Origin: Streptomyces iakyrus
GTDB taxonomy: Bacteria; Actinomycetota; Actinomycetes; Streptomycetales; Streptomycetaceae
DNA: 64,000 nucleotides
Reading direction: 5' to 3'
Assembly: GCF_000717055.1 (NCBI RefSeq)
Contig: NZ_JNXI01000016.1
Coordinates: forward strand, 124,001 to 188,000
Shown here: piece after piece, positions 32,853-43,532 of the stretch
Numbering within the stretch: the stretch's first letter is position 1
Layout: every line of letters begins with the position of its first letter
The notes under the pieces: generated by a model
Databases searched by the model: none
The model's input: only the letters and a program-made list of their open reading frames with translations
What the model was told of the DNA's origin: nothing
Made by a program: the position numbers and the translations under genes

Positions 32853-34157
32853 CTAGAAGAACTCCCCCCACGGCTGGTCCCAGATCTGCTTGACGCACAG
32901 GATCAGGAACAGCAGCCCCGCGACGGCGAGCATCACGTTGCTCACCGGGCCGTTGCGCCACTCGCGGGGCGTGCGGGGGGAGTTCAGGAGCCAGATCAGG
33001 GTGCCGGCGAGGAAGGGCAGGAAGGCCGCGCCGAGCACGCCGTAGATGATGATCAGACGGAACGGCTGGCCCTCGAAGAGCAGGATCATCGGCGGGAAGG
33101 TCAGCCAGAGCAGGTAGGCGCGGAACGGCCAGGAGCGCTCCCGCTCGCCCGAGGCGACTTCCTCGCCCTTGGCCTGGCCCCGGCCCGACAGACGGGCCAC
33201 GAAGTCGGCGAACATCAGGCTCACGCCGTGCCAGACACCGATCAGCGAGGTGAAGGACGTGGCGAAGAAGCCGATCAGGAAGAACTTGGCGGTGGCCGAG
33301 CCGTACTCCTTCTCCAGGATGTCACCCAGCTGGATCAGACCCTTGTCGCCGCTGGCGATGGCGACGTTCGCCGAGTGCAGCAGCTCCGCGCCGACGAACA
33401 GCATGGCGATGACGAAGATGCCGGTCGTGGCGTAGGCGACGCGGTTGTCCAGCCGCATGACCTTCATCCAGCCGGTGTCGGTCCAGCCCTTGGCATTCAC
33501 CCAGTAGCCGTACGCCGCGAGTGTGATCGTGCCGCCCACACCGCCGATCAGGCCCAGCGTGTTGAGGATCGAGTCCTTCTCGTCCGGGAGGACCGGCAGC
33601 AGCCCGGCGAAGGCGTCAGGGATGTTCGGCGTGACCCGGATCGCCAGGTACACCGTCACCACGAACATGACGCCCACCAGGACCGTCATGACCTTCTCGA
33701 ACACCGCGTACTTGTTGAACCAGACGAAGACCAGCCCGACCAGACCGCAGGCGATGCCCCACCACTTGAGGTCCATCACGTCGGGGAACAGCGCCTGCAG
33801 CGGCAGCGCGCTCGACGACATCGCCGCCGCGCCGTAGACGAAGCCCCAGACGACGACGTAGACCGCGAAGAACCATGTCGTCCAGCGGCCGAGGCTCGCC
33901 CAGCCGTCGAACAGGGTGCGGCCCGTGGACAGATGCCAGCGGCCCGCCGCCTCGGCCAGGGAGATCTTCACCAGGCAGCCGATGACCGCTGCCCACAGGA
34001 GGGTGTAGCCGAAATTGCTGCCCGCGATCAGCGTGGCGACCAGGTCACCGGCGCCGACACCGGTCGCCGCGACGACGATGCCCGGGCCGATGTATTTCCA
34101 ACTCGTTTTCCTCGGTCGGGGTTGCTGCGTACCGGTGTGCTCCGTGGTGTCGGCCAT
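32853..34157 (-). CDS. Nramp-fold divalent metal transporter, atypical
   Basis: A 434-residue membrane protein with about 11 helices of the Nramp family ('YIGPGIVVAATGVGAGDLVATLIAG', 'WWGIACGLVGLVFVWF'). ATG 34157 begins 'MADTTEHTGTQ'; a TTG at 34193 is also possible. The first-helix DPGN motif of true Mn/Fe importers is replaced by GAGD, and the helix-6 MPH motif is absent ('LAAYGYWVNAKGW'). Metal coordination as in MntH is therefore unlikely; magnesium-like or other cargo is possible. It stands alone and converges on the chitinase with a 16-bp gap. Confidence 0.85.
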   Translation of the reverse strand: MADTTEHTGTQQPRPRKTSWKYIGPGIVVAATGVGAGDLVATLIAGSNFGYTLLWAAVIGCLVKISLAEAAGRWHLSTGRTLFDGWASLGRWTTWFFAVYVVVWGFVYGAAAMSSSALPLQALFPDVMDLKWWGIACGLVGLVFVWFNKYAVFEKVMTVLVGVMFVVTVYLAIRVTPNIPDAFAGLLPVLPDEKDSILNTLGLIGGVGGTITLAAYGYWVNAKGWTDTGWMKVMRLDNRVAYATTGIFVIAMLFVGAELLHSANVAIASGDKGLIQLGDILEKEYGSATAKFFLIGFFATSFTSLIGVWHGVSLMFADFVARLSGRGQAKGEEVASGERERSWPFRAYLLWLTFPPMILLFEGQPFRLIIIYGVLGAAFLPFLAGTLIWLLNSPRTPREWRNGPVSNVMLAVAGLLFLILCVKQIWDQPWGEFF

Positions 34158-34215
34158 GCAGATCAAGAAACCGCAAAGGGCCTCAGCCGACAAGAGGGCA
34201 TGAGTGGCCCCGCCT

Positions 34216-34240
34216 CAGGGGCGCGGGGAACTGCGCGACC
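34216..34240 (+). repeat. dispersed GC-rich repeat, copy 1
   Basis: The segment CAGGGGCGCGGGGAACTGCG followed by CGACC recurs in inverted orientation at 63481-63510 with one mismatch in the shared core. I recall very similar elements scattered in many Streptomyces intergenic regions. Confidence 0.75.
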
Positions 34241-34316
34241 AACCACACTCGACCCGCGGCCCGGAGCCGGACCAAGGCGGCAGGGCATACCGCCAAGGCC
34301 CGGCCCAGCGGCAGCG

Positions 34317-34802
34317 TCACGGCTGTCGCCGACCACAGCCGTCCGCCCCGCACGTGCCGAGCTCGAACCACACGGTCTTGCCCGGCCCGTCCCGGTGGCA
34401 GCCCCAGCGCTGGGCGAGCGCGTCCACCAGGAACATTCCACGGCCGCTCTCCCCGGCGGCGCCCGCGTCCAGCACCCGCGGCACGCGGCGCTCGCCGTCG
34501 GCGACCTCGCAGCGCAGCACGCCGTGCGCGGCGAAGAGCGTGAGCCGGAAGCGGCTCCCGGCGTGCACCAGGGCGTTCGTGGCCAGTTCCCCGACGAGCA
34601 GTTCGGCCACGTCCGCGACCTCACCGCGCTCGGCGAGCCCCCACCCCTCCAACTGCCTGCGGACCTCCGCGCGTGCCTCGCGCACGGCGGTGGGCCGGGG
34701 TGCGTACTCGACCCGCAGATGGCCTGCTCCCAGCGGTGGTTGCGGGAACGGGCCGTAGCGGGCGTCGGGGTCGGGGAGGTGCCGCCCGGAGAGTTGCAGC
34801 AT
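34317..34802 (-). CDS. RsbW-like HATPase (ATP-binding regulator)
   Basis: A 161-residue GHKL ATPase of the anti-sigma-factor kinase type. The N-box is 'LLVGELATNALVHA', the G1 region 'LRCEVADGERRVPRV' and the G2 loop 'GESGRGMFLVDALAQRWG'. Streptomyces has dozens of such proteins, often acting as regulators without a known partner. It lies downstream of the MEDS-domain regulator; two hairpins (34861-34894) separate the two genes. Confidence 0.88.
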   Translation of the reverse strand: MLQLSGRHLPDPDARYGPFPQPPLGAGHLRVEYAPRPTAVREARAEVRRQLEGWGLAERGEVADVAELLVGELATNALVHAGSRFRLTLFAAHGVLRCEVADGERRVPRVLDAGAAGESGRGMFLVDALAQRWGCHRDGPGKTVWFELGTCGADGCGRRQP

Positions 34803-34860
34803 GGGTCCAGGGTGGTCCCCGGGGGCGGTCCGGCGCAGGGGGAGGACTACCCGATCCCCT

Positions 34861-34894
34861 ACCTGCTTGTGCAGGTGGAAGCCCCCTGGGGGCT
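34861..34894 (-). terminator. paired hairpins between two regulator genes
   Basis: ACCTGC-TTGT-GCAGGT (34861-34876) and AGCCCCCTGGGGGCT (34880-34894) sit between the MEDS gene stop and the HATPase start. They should reduce read-through. Confidence 0.5.
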
Positions 34895-35792
34895 ATGCGT
34901 ACTGGAGGCGGACGGTGGCTCCTCCGGCGTCGTCGCGGATGTCGACGTACGCGCAGACCTGACGCGCGTACCACAGCCCCGGGGCCGGTTCGGGGCCGGC
35001 GGCCGGCGGGACGAAGCCGGCGAGCGGGTCGTCGAGGCGCCGGGCCGAGCGCAGTTCGCAGACGCAGGCGGGGGCCTCGCCCCACAGCAGGGCGGCACCA
35101 CCGAGGGGCGCGAGGGCCGCCGCGGTCTCCGCCACGGCGGCGGCGAACAGCTCGGCGTCGGCGGCGGGCAGCCCCCGGCCCACCGCCCAGCTCTGCACGG
35201 CCGCGGCGTGCGGCTCCGCGAGGGACCGCGCCCCGGCCGGGGGCAACGGCAGGGGCACGCCGTCGAGTTCGGCCGCGAGGCGCAGCGGGTCCTCGTACAC
35301 CTCGGTGTCCGGGTGGGTGCGGCGGGCCGCGGCGATGACGGCGGGCCCGGCGGTGCGGGTGTCGTAGGCGCACAGGGCGGTCGTGGCCATGGGGGCGAAG
35401 AGGAGGTTGGCGAGGGCCTCGTAACGGATCCACTCGGTGGTCTCGCGGGCCGAGCGGCCCGCCCGGCCGCTCCAGTCGGGCTCCATGACGAGGTGGATAC
35501 GGCCGCCGGGTCCGGCGTGCGCGCCCAGGTACGCGGCGGCCTGCGCCACGGCGTTGGCGGCGGAGCCGGTGTACCAGTCGGTGTGCGGGATGCAGGTGAC
35601 GTCCTTCGCGTCGAGGCCGAGGGCGTCTCGCAGGAGGTCCAGGTTGCGCGGGGCGGCGATGGCCACCGGCGGCGGTTCGCCGGAGGTGCCGAGGGCTTCG
35701 CCGAGGAAGGGCAGGGCGGCGGTGACGAACGCGTCGTCGGAGTCGAAGACGGCCATGCGGTGGTCGAACGGGCTGGGGTGTCCGGTGGTCAT
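34893..35792 (-). CDS. MEDS-domain sensor protein with HATPase-like C-terminus
   Basis: A 299-residue cytoplasmic regulator. The N-terminal MEDS/DcmR-type sensory domain (about 8-170) contains 'HRMAVFDSDDAFVTAALPFLGEAL' and 'TEWIRYEALANLLFAPMATTALCAYD'. The C-terminal part (about 195-299) resembles a GHKL ATPase with weak motifs ('LFAAAVAETAAALAPLGG'). Such proteins (RsbA-like) modulate sigma or anti-sigma switches. The start is preceded by GAGGGGATCAC. The neighbouring RsbW-like ATPase may be a partner. Confidence 0.83.
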   Translation of the reverse strand: MTTGHPSPFDHRMAVFDSDDAFVTAALPFLGEALGTSGEPPPVAIAAPRNLDLLRDALGLDAKDVTCIPHTDWYTGSAANAVAQAAAYLGAHAGPGGRIHLVMEPDWSGRAGRSARETTEWIRYEALANLLFAPMATTALCAYDTRTAGPAVIAAARRTHPDTEVYEDPLRLAAELDGVPLPLPPAGARSLAEPHAAAVQSWAVGRGLPAADAELFAAAVAETAAALAPLGGAALLWGEAPACVCELRSARRLDDPLAGFVPPAAGPEPAPGLWYARQVCAYVDIRDDAGGATVRLQYA

Positions 35793-35832
35793 GTGATCCC
35801 CTCGGGTGGGTGGGTGTGCGGTGGCGGGGTCG

Positions 35833-38502
35833 TCAGCGCTGGGCCGTCATCCAGGCCGCGATCTGGCTGCGGTTGCTGAAGCCGAGCTTGCCGAGGATGC
35901 GTTCCACATGGCCTTCGGCGGTGCGGCGGGCGATCACCAGACGGTCGGCGATCTGCTGGTTGGCGAGCCCCTCGGCGACGAGCCGGGCGACCTCGGTCTC
36001 GCGGCGGGTCAGCGGGACCGCGGTGTCCTCGTGCGGCGTCGGGTCGGCGGCCTCCGCGCCGGGCGGGCGGCCCGGCTCCTGGAGCACGTGCCCGGCCAGC
36101 TCCCGCAGACCGAGCGCCCCGCCCCGCCGGTGGGTCCGTTCGAACACCTCGCGCCCGAGGGCCAGGACCGCCCGCTCCTCGCTGTCCCGGCGGACGGAGT
36201 CGAGGGTGTGGGAGCCCCAGCGGCCGGTGTCGATGTCGGCCCAGACGCGGTCGGCCCCGCCCAGGAGCAGCGCGGCGTCCTCGGGGGCGCCGCGCCGGGC
36301 CGCGATCGACGCGAGCAGGTCGAGGGTGAGGGCGATGCCGATGACGTCGTGGACGGCGAGTTTCAGCCGCAGCGCCTCGCGGGCGTGCCGCTGCGCCCGG
36401 GGCCAGTCGCCGAGGACGGTGTGGGCGAGGGCGAGCATGCGCAGCACGTAGGAGCGGACCCACTGCTCGCCGTGCCGCTCGCACAGCCGCAGGGCCTGCT
36501 CGCAGACCTCGACCGCCCGCTCGGCCTCGCCCAGGAAGCCCAGCGCGCAGGCGAGTTCGACCTGGTCGAGGCCGACGAGGCTGAGGTGCTGGCCGGGCAC
36601 GGGGCCGCGGGCGACGGTGGCTTCGAAGTGCCGCAGCGCTCCGGGCAGGTCGTCGCCGAACAGCCGGATGACGCCGATGACGTACTCGGCGTGCGCGGCC
36701 TCGGCGCTGTCGCCGAGGGCTTGGGCGAGAGCGAGGGCGTCGGCGGCGTGGCGGCGGCCCCGGGGGAAGTCCCGGGTGGCGGCGGCCAGCAGGCCGGCGA
36801 CCCAGAGGCCGCGGGCCCGTTCCCGGGTCGGTCCGGGGGCGGCGGCCAGGGCCCGGTCGAGCCAGTACAGGCCTTCGCGGGAGGCGCCGCAGGCGTGCCA
36901 GTGGAACCAGAGTGTGCCGGCCAGGCGCAGGCCGGCGAGGGCCTCGCCGGGGGCGGTGAGGCTGAAGTCGAGGGCGGCGCGCAGATTGTCCCGGTCGGCG
37001 CGCAGCAGGGCGGCGGTCTCCGGCTGTCCGGGGCCGAACCAGCCGCGCTCGTACTGCTCGGCCCGCCGCGCCATCCAGTCGCGCTGCCGCCGCCGGGCGG
37101 CCTCCTCCTGCCCGGCGTCCCGCCGCAACTGCTCAAGACCGTACTGCCGCAGGGTGTCGAGCAGCCGGTACCGCACGCCGCCGGGTCCGGTCTCCCGGCA
37201 GAGCACGGACTTGTCCACGAGCCCGGCGACGGCTTCGAGGACGTCGTCCCGGCGCAGGCCGGTGGGGTGGCCCGGGAGCCCCGTGGGCGATGCCACGGGC
37301 CGGGCGGGTGTGTCGGAGCCGTCCGGGCACCGGTCCGGCAGGGCGGGCACGGCAGCGCGCCGGAGCGCGACGAGCTGCCCCCGGCCCTGCGGAACCGGGA
37401 CAACACCCTCCGGACAGCGGGTGCTCTCCAAAGGCCGGGCGCCCTCCGGACGGGGCGCACCGTCCGCAGGCCGGGCACCAACCGGACGCCGGGTGCTCTC
37501 CGGAGGCCGGGCACCGTCCCGACACGGGAGACCATCCGCAGGCGGGGCACCAACCGGGCACCCCGCCCCGTCCGGATGCCGGCTGCTTTCCGGGGCAGTG
37601 GCGCCCGCGCAGACCGCTTCCGCCGTCTCCAGGTCGAAGCTGCCCGCCAGGACCGACAGCCGGGCCCACACGGTCTGCTCGGGGAGGGTGCACAGGTCGT
37701 GGCTCCAGGCGACCGCCGCGCGCAGGGTCTGGTGGCGGGGCAGGGCGGCGGGGCTGCCGGTGGTGAGCAAGCGGTAGCGGTCGTCGAGGCGGTCCAGGAG
37801 CTGGTCGACGTCGAGGACGCGCATGCGGACGGCGGCGAGTTCGATGGCGAGGGGCAGGCCGTCCAGGCGGTGGCACAGCCGGGCGACGGAGGCGCGGTTG
37901 GCGGGGGTGAGGCGGAAGCCGGGGACGACGGCGGCGGCCCGGTCGGCGAAGAGCATCAGGGCCGGGTAGCCCTGGGCGGCGGACAGGTCGCCGTCCGGGT
38001 CCGGCACCGGCAGCGGCCGTACCTCCATGAGGTGCTCCTCGGTGAGGCCGAGCCGGTGCCGGCTGGTGGCGAGGATCCGGACGCCCTCGGTGCCGCGCAG
38101 CAGGGCCGCAGCCAGTCGCGCGCACGCGCCCGCCAGGTGCTCGCAGTTGTCGACGACGAGGAGCAGCCGCCGGTCCCGCACCTGTTCGACGAGGGCGTCC
38201 AGGGGCGGCTGGGCGGAGCGGTCGTGGAGGCCCAGCGCGTCGGCGACGGCGAGCGGGACGAGGGCCGGGTCGTGCACTCCGGACAGGTGCACGAAGCGCA
38301 CGCCGTCCGGGAAGGCGCGCTGCACCCGGGCCGCGATGCGTGCGGCGAGCCGGGTCTTGCCGACGCCGCCCGGTCCGGTCAGCGTCACCAGCCGTGCGCG
38401 GGCCAGCAGTTCGCGGCCCTGGGTCAGTTCGCCACGCCGGTCGACGAAGCTGGTCGTCTCGGCCGGAAGGTGGTGGTCCCGTCGTGGCGCTGATCCGCCC
38501 AT
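35833..38502 (-). CDS. LuxR-family transcriptional regulator with NB-ARC ATPase and TPR region
   Basis: An 889-residue regulator of the large ATP-binding LuxR type. The Walker A is 'GPGGVGKTRLA' near residue 45, Walker B 'RRLLLVVDNCEHLAG', and sensor 'GVRILATSRHRLGLTEEH'. Residues 305 to about 385 hold a repetitive Pro/Arg/Gly insert. A helical TPR-like region (about 450-770) follows, then a C-terminal LuxR HTH ('PLTRRETEVARLVAEGLANQQ', 'ARRTAEGHVERILGKLGF'). ATG 38502 is chosen. It is divergent from the M14 carboxypeptidase and 40 bp upstream of the MEDS gene. The target genes are unknown. Confidence 0.88.
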   Translation of the reverse strand: MGGSAPRRDHHLPAETTSFVDRRGELTQGRELLARARLVTLTGPGGVGKTRLAARIAARVQRAFPDGVRFVHLSGVHDPALVPLAVADALGLHDRSAQPPLDALVEQVRDRRLLLVVDNCEHLAGACARLAAALLRGTEGVRILATSRHRLGLTEEHLMEVRPLPVPDPDGDLSAAQGYPALMLFADRAAAVVPGFRLTPANRASVARLCHRLDGLPLAIELAAVRMRVLDVDQLLDRLDDRYRLLTTGSPAALPRHQTLRAAVAWSHDLCTLPEQTVWARLSVLAGSFDLETAEAVCAGATAPESSRHPDGAGCPVGAPPADGLPCRDGARPPESTRRPVGARPADGAPRPEGARPLESTRCPEGVVPVPQGRGQLVALRRAAVPALPDRCPDGSDTPARPVASPTGLPGHPTGLRRDDVLEAVAGLVDKSVLCRETGPGGVRYRLLDTLRQYGLEQLRRDAGQEEAARRRQRDWMARRAEQYERGWFGPGQPETAALLRADRDNLRAALDFSLTAPGEALAGLRLAGTLWFHWHACGASREGLYWLDRALAAAPGPTRERARGLWVAGLLAAATRDFPRGRRHAADALALAQALGDSAEAAHAEYVIGVIRLFGDDLPGALRHFEATVARGPVPGQHLSLVGLDQVELACALGFLGEAERAVEVCEQALRLCERHGEQWVRSYVLRMLALAHTVLGDWPRAQRHAREALRLKLAVHDVIGIALTLDLLASIAARRGAPEDAALLLGGADRVWADIDTGRWGSHTLDSVRRDSEERAVLALGREVFERTHRRGGALGLRELAGHVLQEPGRPPGAEAADPTPHEDTAVPLTRRETEVARLVAEGLANQQIADRLVIARRTAEGHVERILGKLGFSNRSQIAAWMTAQR
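37385..37605 (-). repeat. degenerate in-frame repeats in the LuxR ATPase
   Basis: The coding stretch for residues about 305-385 repeats an EST/ESS-R...P-x-G-A-R-P pattern every 24-30 residues (E305, about E335 and E359). It interrupts an otherwise well-conserved STAND ATPase and looks like a recent low-complexity expansion. Confidence 0.6.
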
Positions 38503-38777
38503 GATCAGCCAGTCCTTCGAGGGGTGGGGGTCCGGGGACACCGGGCACTCCGGCTCCCCTTGCGCGGACCCCCACCCTCTCCCGGTGCGTACATACATGC
38601 ACGCCAGGGCCACACCTGTGGGTGTACTTCCGCCGGGACACCTCGACCGGGGTGCCGCACGCGTACACTGCGCGGCCGCTTTCAGTCTTGACCTGGTCAT
38701 GCCATTGGCAGAACGATGTGCGCCACCCGCACCACGTACGTCGCACGGAACAACCCCACCTCCCACAAGGAGATTTC

Positions 38778-40130
38778 ATGCGACTTCGCATACGAGGCTC
38801 CGGTGCCCGCACCGGCAGACGCACCGCCGCCCTGGCCGGCCTCCTCGCCCTCGCCCTCGCGGCGCCCCTGTCCGCGACGTCGGGCGACGCCACCGCCGAC
38901 AGCGCCCGCAAGCCGGCCGCTTCCGCCGACGACGTCCGGCAGTACGAGATCCATCTGCACTCGACGGCCAAGGACCGCACGGCACTTCAGCGGGCGGGCG
39001 TGACCGTGGACGAGGTCCACGGACACGGCGTGGTGGTCTCCGGCCGCGCCGGCCAGATCAAGAAGCTGCGCACGCTGGGCTACGAGGTCACCCGGCTCGG
39101 CGCGGTGCCCGACCGGTCCGCCGGCGAGGACGACGTCCGGCTCCTCGACTTCCCGTCGGCCGACTCGAAGTACCACAACTACGCGGAGATGACGAACGAG
39201 ATCAACTCGATCGTCTCGGCCAACCCGTCCATCGCGAGCCAGCGCGTGATCGGCAAGTCGTACCAGGGCCGGAACATCGTCGCCATCAAGATCAGCGACA
39301 ACGTCGGCGCCGACGAGTCCGAGCCGGAGGTGCTGTTCACGCACCACCAGCACGCCCGCGAGCACCTGACCGTCGAGATGGCGCTCTACCTGCTGCGCGA
39401 GCTGACCTCCGACTACGGTTCCGACTCACGCGTCACGAACATGGTGAACAACCGCGAGATCTGGATCGTGCCGGACATCAACCCGGACGGCGGCGAGTAC
39501 GACATCGCCACCGGCTCGTACCGCTCATGGCGCAAGAACCGGCAGCCCAACTCCGGTTCCTCGTACGTCGGTACGGACCTGAACCGCAACTGGAACTACC
39601 GCTGGGGCTGCTGCGGCGGCTCCTCCGGGTCGACCTCCTCGGACACCTACCGGGGGACCTCGGCGGAGTCCGCGCCCGAGGTGAAGGTCGTCGCCGACTT
39701 CGTGCGCAGCCGGGTCGTGGGCGGCAAGCAGCAGATCAGGGCGGGCGTGGACTTCCACACCTACAGCGAGCTGGTGCTGTGGCCGTTCGGCTACACGTAC
39801 TCCGACACGACGACCGGGATGACCGCGGACGACCACGCGGCGTTCAAGACGGTCGGCCAGAAGATGGCCGCGAGCAACGGGTACACGGCGGAGCAGTCCA
39901 GCGACCTGTACATCACGGACGGGTCGATCGACGACTACCTCTGGGGTGCGCACAAGATCTTCGGCTACACCTTCGAGATGTACCCCCGCTCCGGTGGGGG
40001 TGGGTTCTACCCGCCCGACGAGGTGATCGAGCGGGAGACCTCCCGTAACCGCGACGCGGTGCTGCAACTGCTGGAGAACGCGGACTGTATGTACCGGTCC
40101 ATCGGAAAGGAAGCGCAGTACTGCGGTTAG
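38778..40130 (+). CDS. secreted M14 zinc carboxypeptidase
   Basis: A 450-residue exported metallopeptidase with a textbook AAGGAG site. Signal peptide about 1-32, then a propeptide-like stretch and the M14 catalytic domain (about 128-445). The zinc site is HARE (H192, E195) in '[13 protein letters not shown]', with the third His in '[16 protein letters not shown]' and the catalytic Glu in 'YTFEMYP'. The '[10 protein letters not shown]' substrate-binding Arg is also intact. It trims C-terminal residues from extracellular peptides. Its 3' end overlaps the convergent neighbour by 4 bp. Confidence 0.95.
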   Translation: MRLRIRGSGARTGRRTAALAGLLALALAAPLSATSGDATADSARKPAASADDVRQYEIHLHSTAKDRTALQRAGVTVDEVHGHGVVVSGRAGQIKKLRTLGYEVTRLGAVPDRSAGEDDVRLLDFPSADSKYHNYAEMTNEINSIVSANPSIASQRVIGKSYQGRNIVAIKISDNVGADESEPEVLFTHHQHAREHLTVEMALYLLRELTSDYGSDSRVTNMVNNREIWIVPDINPDGGEYDIATGSYRSWRKNRQPNSGSSYVGTDLNRNWNYRWGCCGGSSGSTSSDTYRGTSAESAPEVKVVADFVRSRVVGGKQQIRAGVDFHTYSELVLWPFGYTYSDTTTGMTADDHAAFKTVGQKMAASNGYTAEQSSDLYITDGSIDDYLWGAHKIFGYTFEMYPRSGGGGFYPPDEVIERETSRNRDAVLQLLENADCMYRSIGKEAQYCG

Positions 40131-40678
40131 CCCGCGGCCTGCTCTTCCTTTTCCTCGCCCTTTTCCTCGTCCTCTTCCTCGAAGTAGGCGTCCAGGACGG
40201 CGTCCAGCTGCGCGTCCCACTCCTGGAAGCGGCTCCTGGCCGGCGCCTCGATCTCGATCGGGTACCAGCGCCGGTCAGGGGTGTGGACGGTGACGGTGTA
40301 CCGCTTGCCGAAGCGGGCGGTCTCCGTCTCGACCGCGCCGATCTCGTCCCAGCGGAACTCGCACTCCTGGTCGTCCAGGGACAGGCGGACGCCTCTGTGG
40401 TCGGCGACCATCCTGGCGCGGCGGTCGGACGCCTCGAAGACGGGGCCGTCGGCGTCGGCTTCGGTGTCCTCCTCCGGCTCGGAGGGGGACACCCCGGCCG
40501 GCTCCTCCGACTCGGCGGCGGGCTCTTCGGCGTCCTCGGCGTCCGCGACCTCAGGCTCCTTCTCCGGCCCGTCCTCCTCCGTCCGTCCGGACGCGGGTGA
40601 CGTGAGCCCGGGGATGAAGGCCGGGTCGAATCCGGCGCCTTCCAGGGGCTGGCTGCTCGAACCTATGCGCTGCTCCAC
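40127..40678 (-). CDS. conserved hypothetical protein with acidic linkers and PH-like core
   Basis: A 183-residue protein (GTG start). Residues 30-80 are a very acidic, Pro/Glu-rich disordered stretch. Residues about 85-165 form a compact beta domain ('[35 protein letters not shown]') resembling bacterial PH-like folds. The end is a Glu/Lys tract. Homologues are common in Streptomyces without known function. No signal peptide is visible. Confidence 0.75.
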   Translation of the reverse strand: MEQRIGSSSQPLEGAGFDPAFIPGLTSPASGRTEEDGPEKEPEVADAEDAEEPAAESEEPAGVSPSEPEEDTEADADGPVFEASDRRARMVADHRGVRLSLDDQECEFRWDEIGAVETETARFGKRYTVTVHTPDRRWYPIEIEAPARSRFQEWDAQLDAVLDAYFEEEDEEKGEEKEEQAAG

Positions 40679-40743
40679 AGGGGAGCAGTATGGTCGAGAA
40701 ACCTGTGCGGCACACAGTCGACCCCGACTTCGTTATCAGACGC

Positions 40744-42261
<1,518 letters not shown>

Positions 42262-42311
42262 TCGGGGGTCCTCTACGTAAATGCATGCGGCTTCTGGGTA
42301 GGGGGGAGCAC

Positions 42312-42339
42312 GGCGCGGCGCGTGGAGCGGCGCCGCGCC
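42312..42339 (-). terminator. hairpin between ridA and the GntP permease
   Basis: Stem GGCGCGGCGC with GCGCCGCGCC (10 bp, 8-nt loop). It may partly uncouple permease expression from the upstream ridA-iclR-kinase genes. Confidence 0.45.
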
Positions 42340-42363
42340 TCGACAACGCGGGGTGGGGGTGGG

Positions 42364-42774
42364 TCAGCCGAGGACGGCCAGGGCGTCGATCTCGACGAGG
42401 AGGCCCGCGGGGAGACCGACGTAGACGGTCGTGCGCGCGGCGGGCGGCTGGGTCAGGCCCTGCTCTTCGAAGTACGCGTTGTAGATCTCGTTCATCTCGG
42501 CGAAGTGGGCCACGTCCGTCAGGTAGACGCGGATCATCATCACGTCGTCCCAGGAGGCGCCGCCCTCTTCGAGGATGGCCTTGACGTTGGCCAGCGTCTG
42601 GAGGGTCTGCTCGCGCAGGGTCGGCCCGGCGGGGGTGGGCGCCTTGCCCTCCTCGGCGGGCAGGAAGCCGACCTGGCCGGCGACCTGGAGGATGTTGCCC
42701 TTCTTCACACCGTGGGAGAACTTCGCCGGCGGGGTGGTGTGGGTCTTCGGGGTGAGCGCGGTCTTGTCCGTCAT
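42364..42774 (-). CDS. ridA: RidA family deaminase
   Basis: A 136-residue RidA/YjgF enzyme. The C-terminal 'PPAARTTVYVGLPAGLLVEIDALA' contains the catalytic Arg and the Glu that bind imine substrates. RidA hydrolyses 2-aminoacrylate and related imines released by PLP dehydratases, protecting other PLP enzymes. Its start overlaps the iclR stop by 4 bp (ATGA). The linked DSD1-like enzyme would produce exactly such intermediates. Confidence 0.93.
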   Translation of the reverse strand: MTDKTALTPKTHTTPPAKFSHGVKKGNILQVAGQVGFLPAEEGKAPTPAGPTLREQTLQTLANVKAILEEGGASWDDVMMIRVYLTDVAHFAEMNEIYNAYFEEQGLTQPPAARTTVYVGLPAGLLVEIDALAVLG

Positions 42775-43532
42775 ACGGTGCCCTTCACTGGTGTTCTGCC
42801 GGAGTACTCCCCGCTGATGGCGTCCGCCGTACGGCGCACCAGCGGCAGGAGGGTGAGGAGTTCGTCGGCGGTGACGACGACGTTCGGCGCGGAGACCGAC
42901 ATCGCGGCGACGACCCGGCCGTCGGCGCCGCGGACGGGCGCCGCGACGCAGTTGATGGACTCCTCGTGGCCGCCGAGGTCGGTGGCCCAGCCCTGTTCGC
43001 GCACCTTCTCCAGCTCCCGCAGGAACGCGCCGGCGTTGGGTGTCGAACGGGACGTGTAAGTGGGGTAGTCGAGCTTCTCCGCGACCGCCCGCCGCTCGTG
43101 CTCGGGCAGGTCGGCCAGCAGCAGCTTGGCGACCGCGGCGACGGTGATGGCGACGGGCTTGCCGATGCGGGAGTACATCCGCACGGGGTAGCGGCTCTCG
43201 ACCTTGTCGATGTAGAGGACCTCGTTCTCCTCGTACACGGCGAGGTGCACGGTGTGCCCGCAGGTCTCGTTGAGGCGGACCAGGTGGGGATGGGCGATCT
43301 CGCGGACGTCGAGGTTCTCCATCGCCTCCTGGGCGAGGGCGAAGAGCCGGGCGCCGAGGCGGTAGCGCTGGTCGGACTGGCGGTAGACGAGCCCGTGCTC
43401 GTGCAGGGTGCGCAGCAGGCGCAGCGCCGTGGACTTGTGGACGCCGAGGCGGTCGGCGACCTGCCCCAGGTCGGCGGGGCCCTCGGCGAGCAGCGGCAGG
43501 ATGCTGAGCGCGCGGTCGACGGTCTGGCTCAT
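42771..43532 (-). CDS. IclR family transcriptional regulator
   Basis: A 253-residue regulator. The N-terminal winged helix 'DLGQVADRLGVHKSTALRLLRTLHEHGL' precedes the IclR effector domain ('GHTVHLAVYEENEVLYIDKVES', 'INCVAAPVRGADGRVVAAMSVSAP'). ATG 43532 overlaps the kinase stop by 4 bp. It probably binds the palindrome at 44660-44676 in the divergent promoter region and controls both arms of the cluster. Confidence 0.93.
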   Translation of the reverse strand: MSQTVDRALSILPLLAEGPADLGQVADRLGVHKSTALRLLRTLHEHGLVYRQSDQRYRLGARLFALAQEAMENLDVREIAHPHLVRLNETCGHTVHLAVYEENEVLYIDKVESRYPVRMYSRIGKPVAITVAAVAKLLLADLPEHERRAVAEKLDYPTYTSRSTPNAGAFLRELEKVREQGWATDLGGHEESINCVAAPVRGADGRVVAAMSVSAPNVVVTADELLTLLPLVRRTADAISGEYSGRTPVKGTV

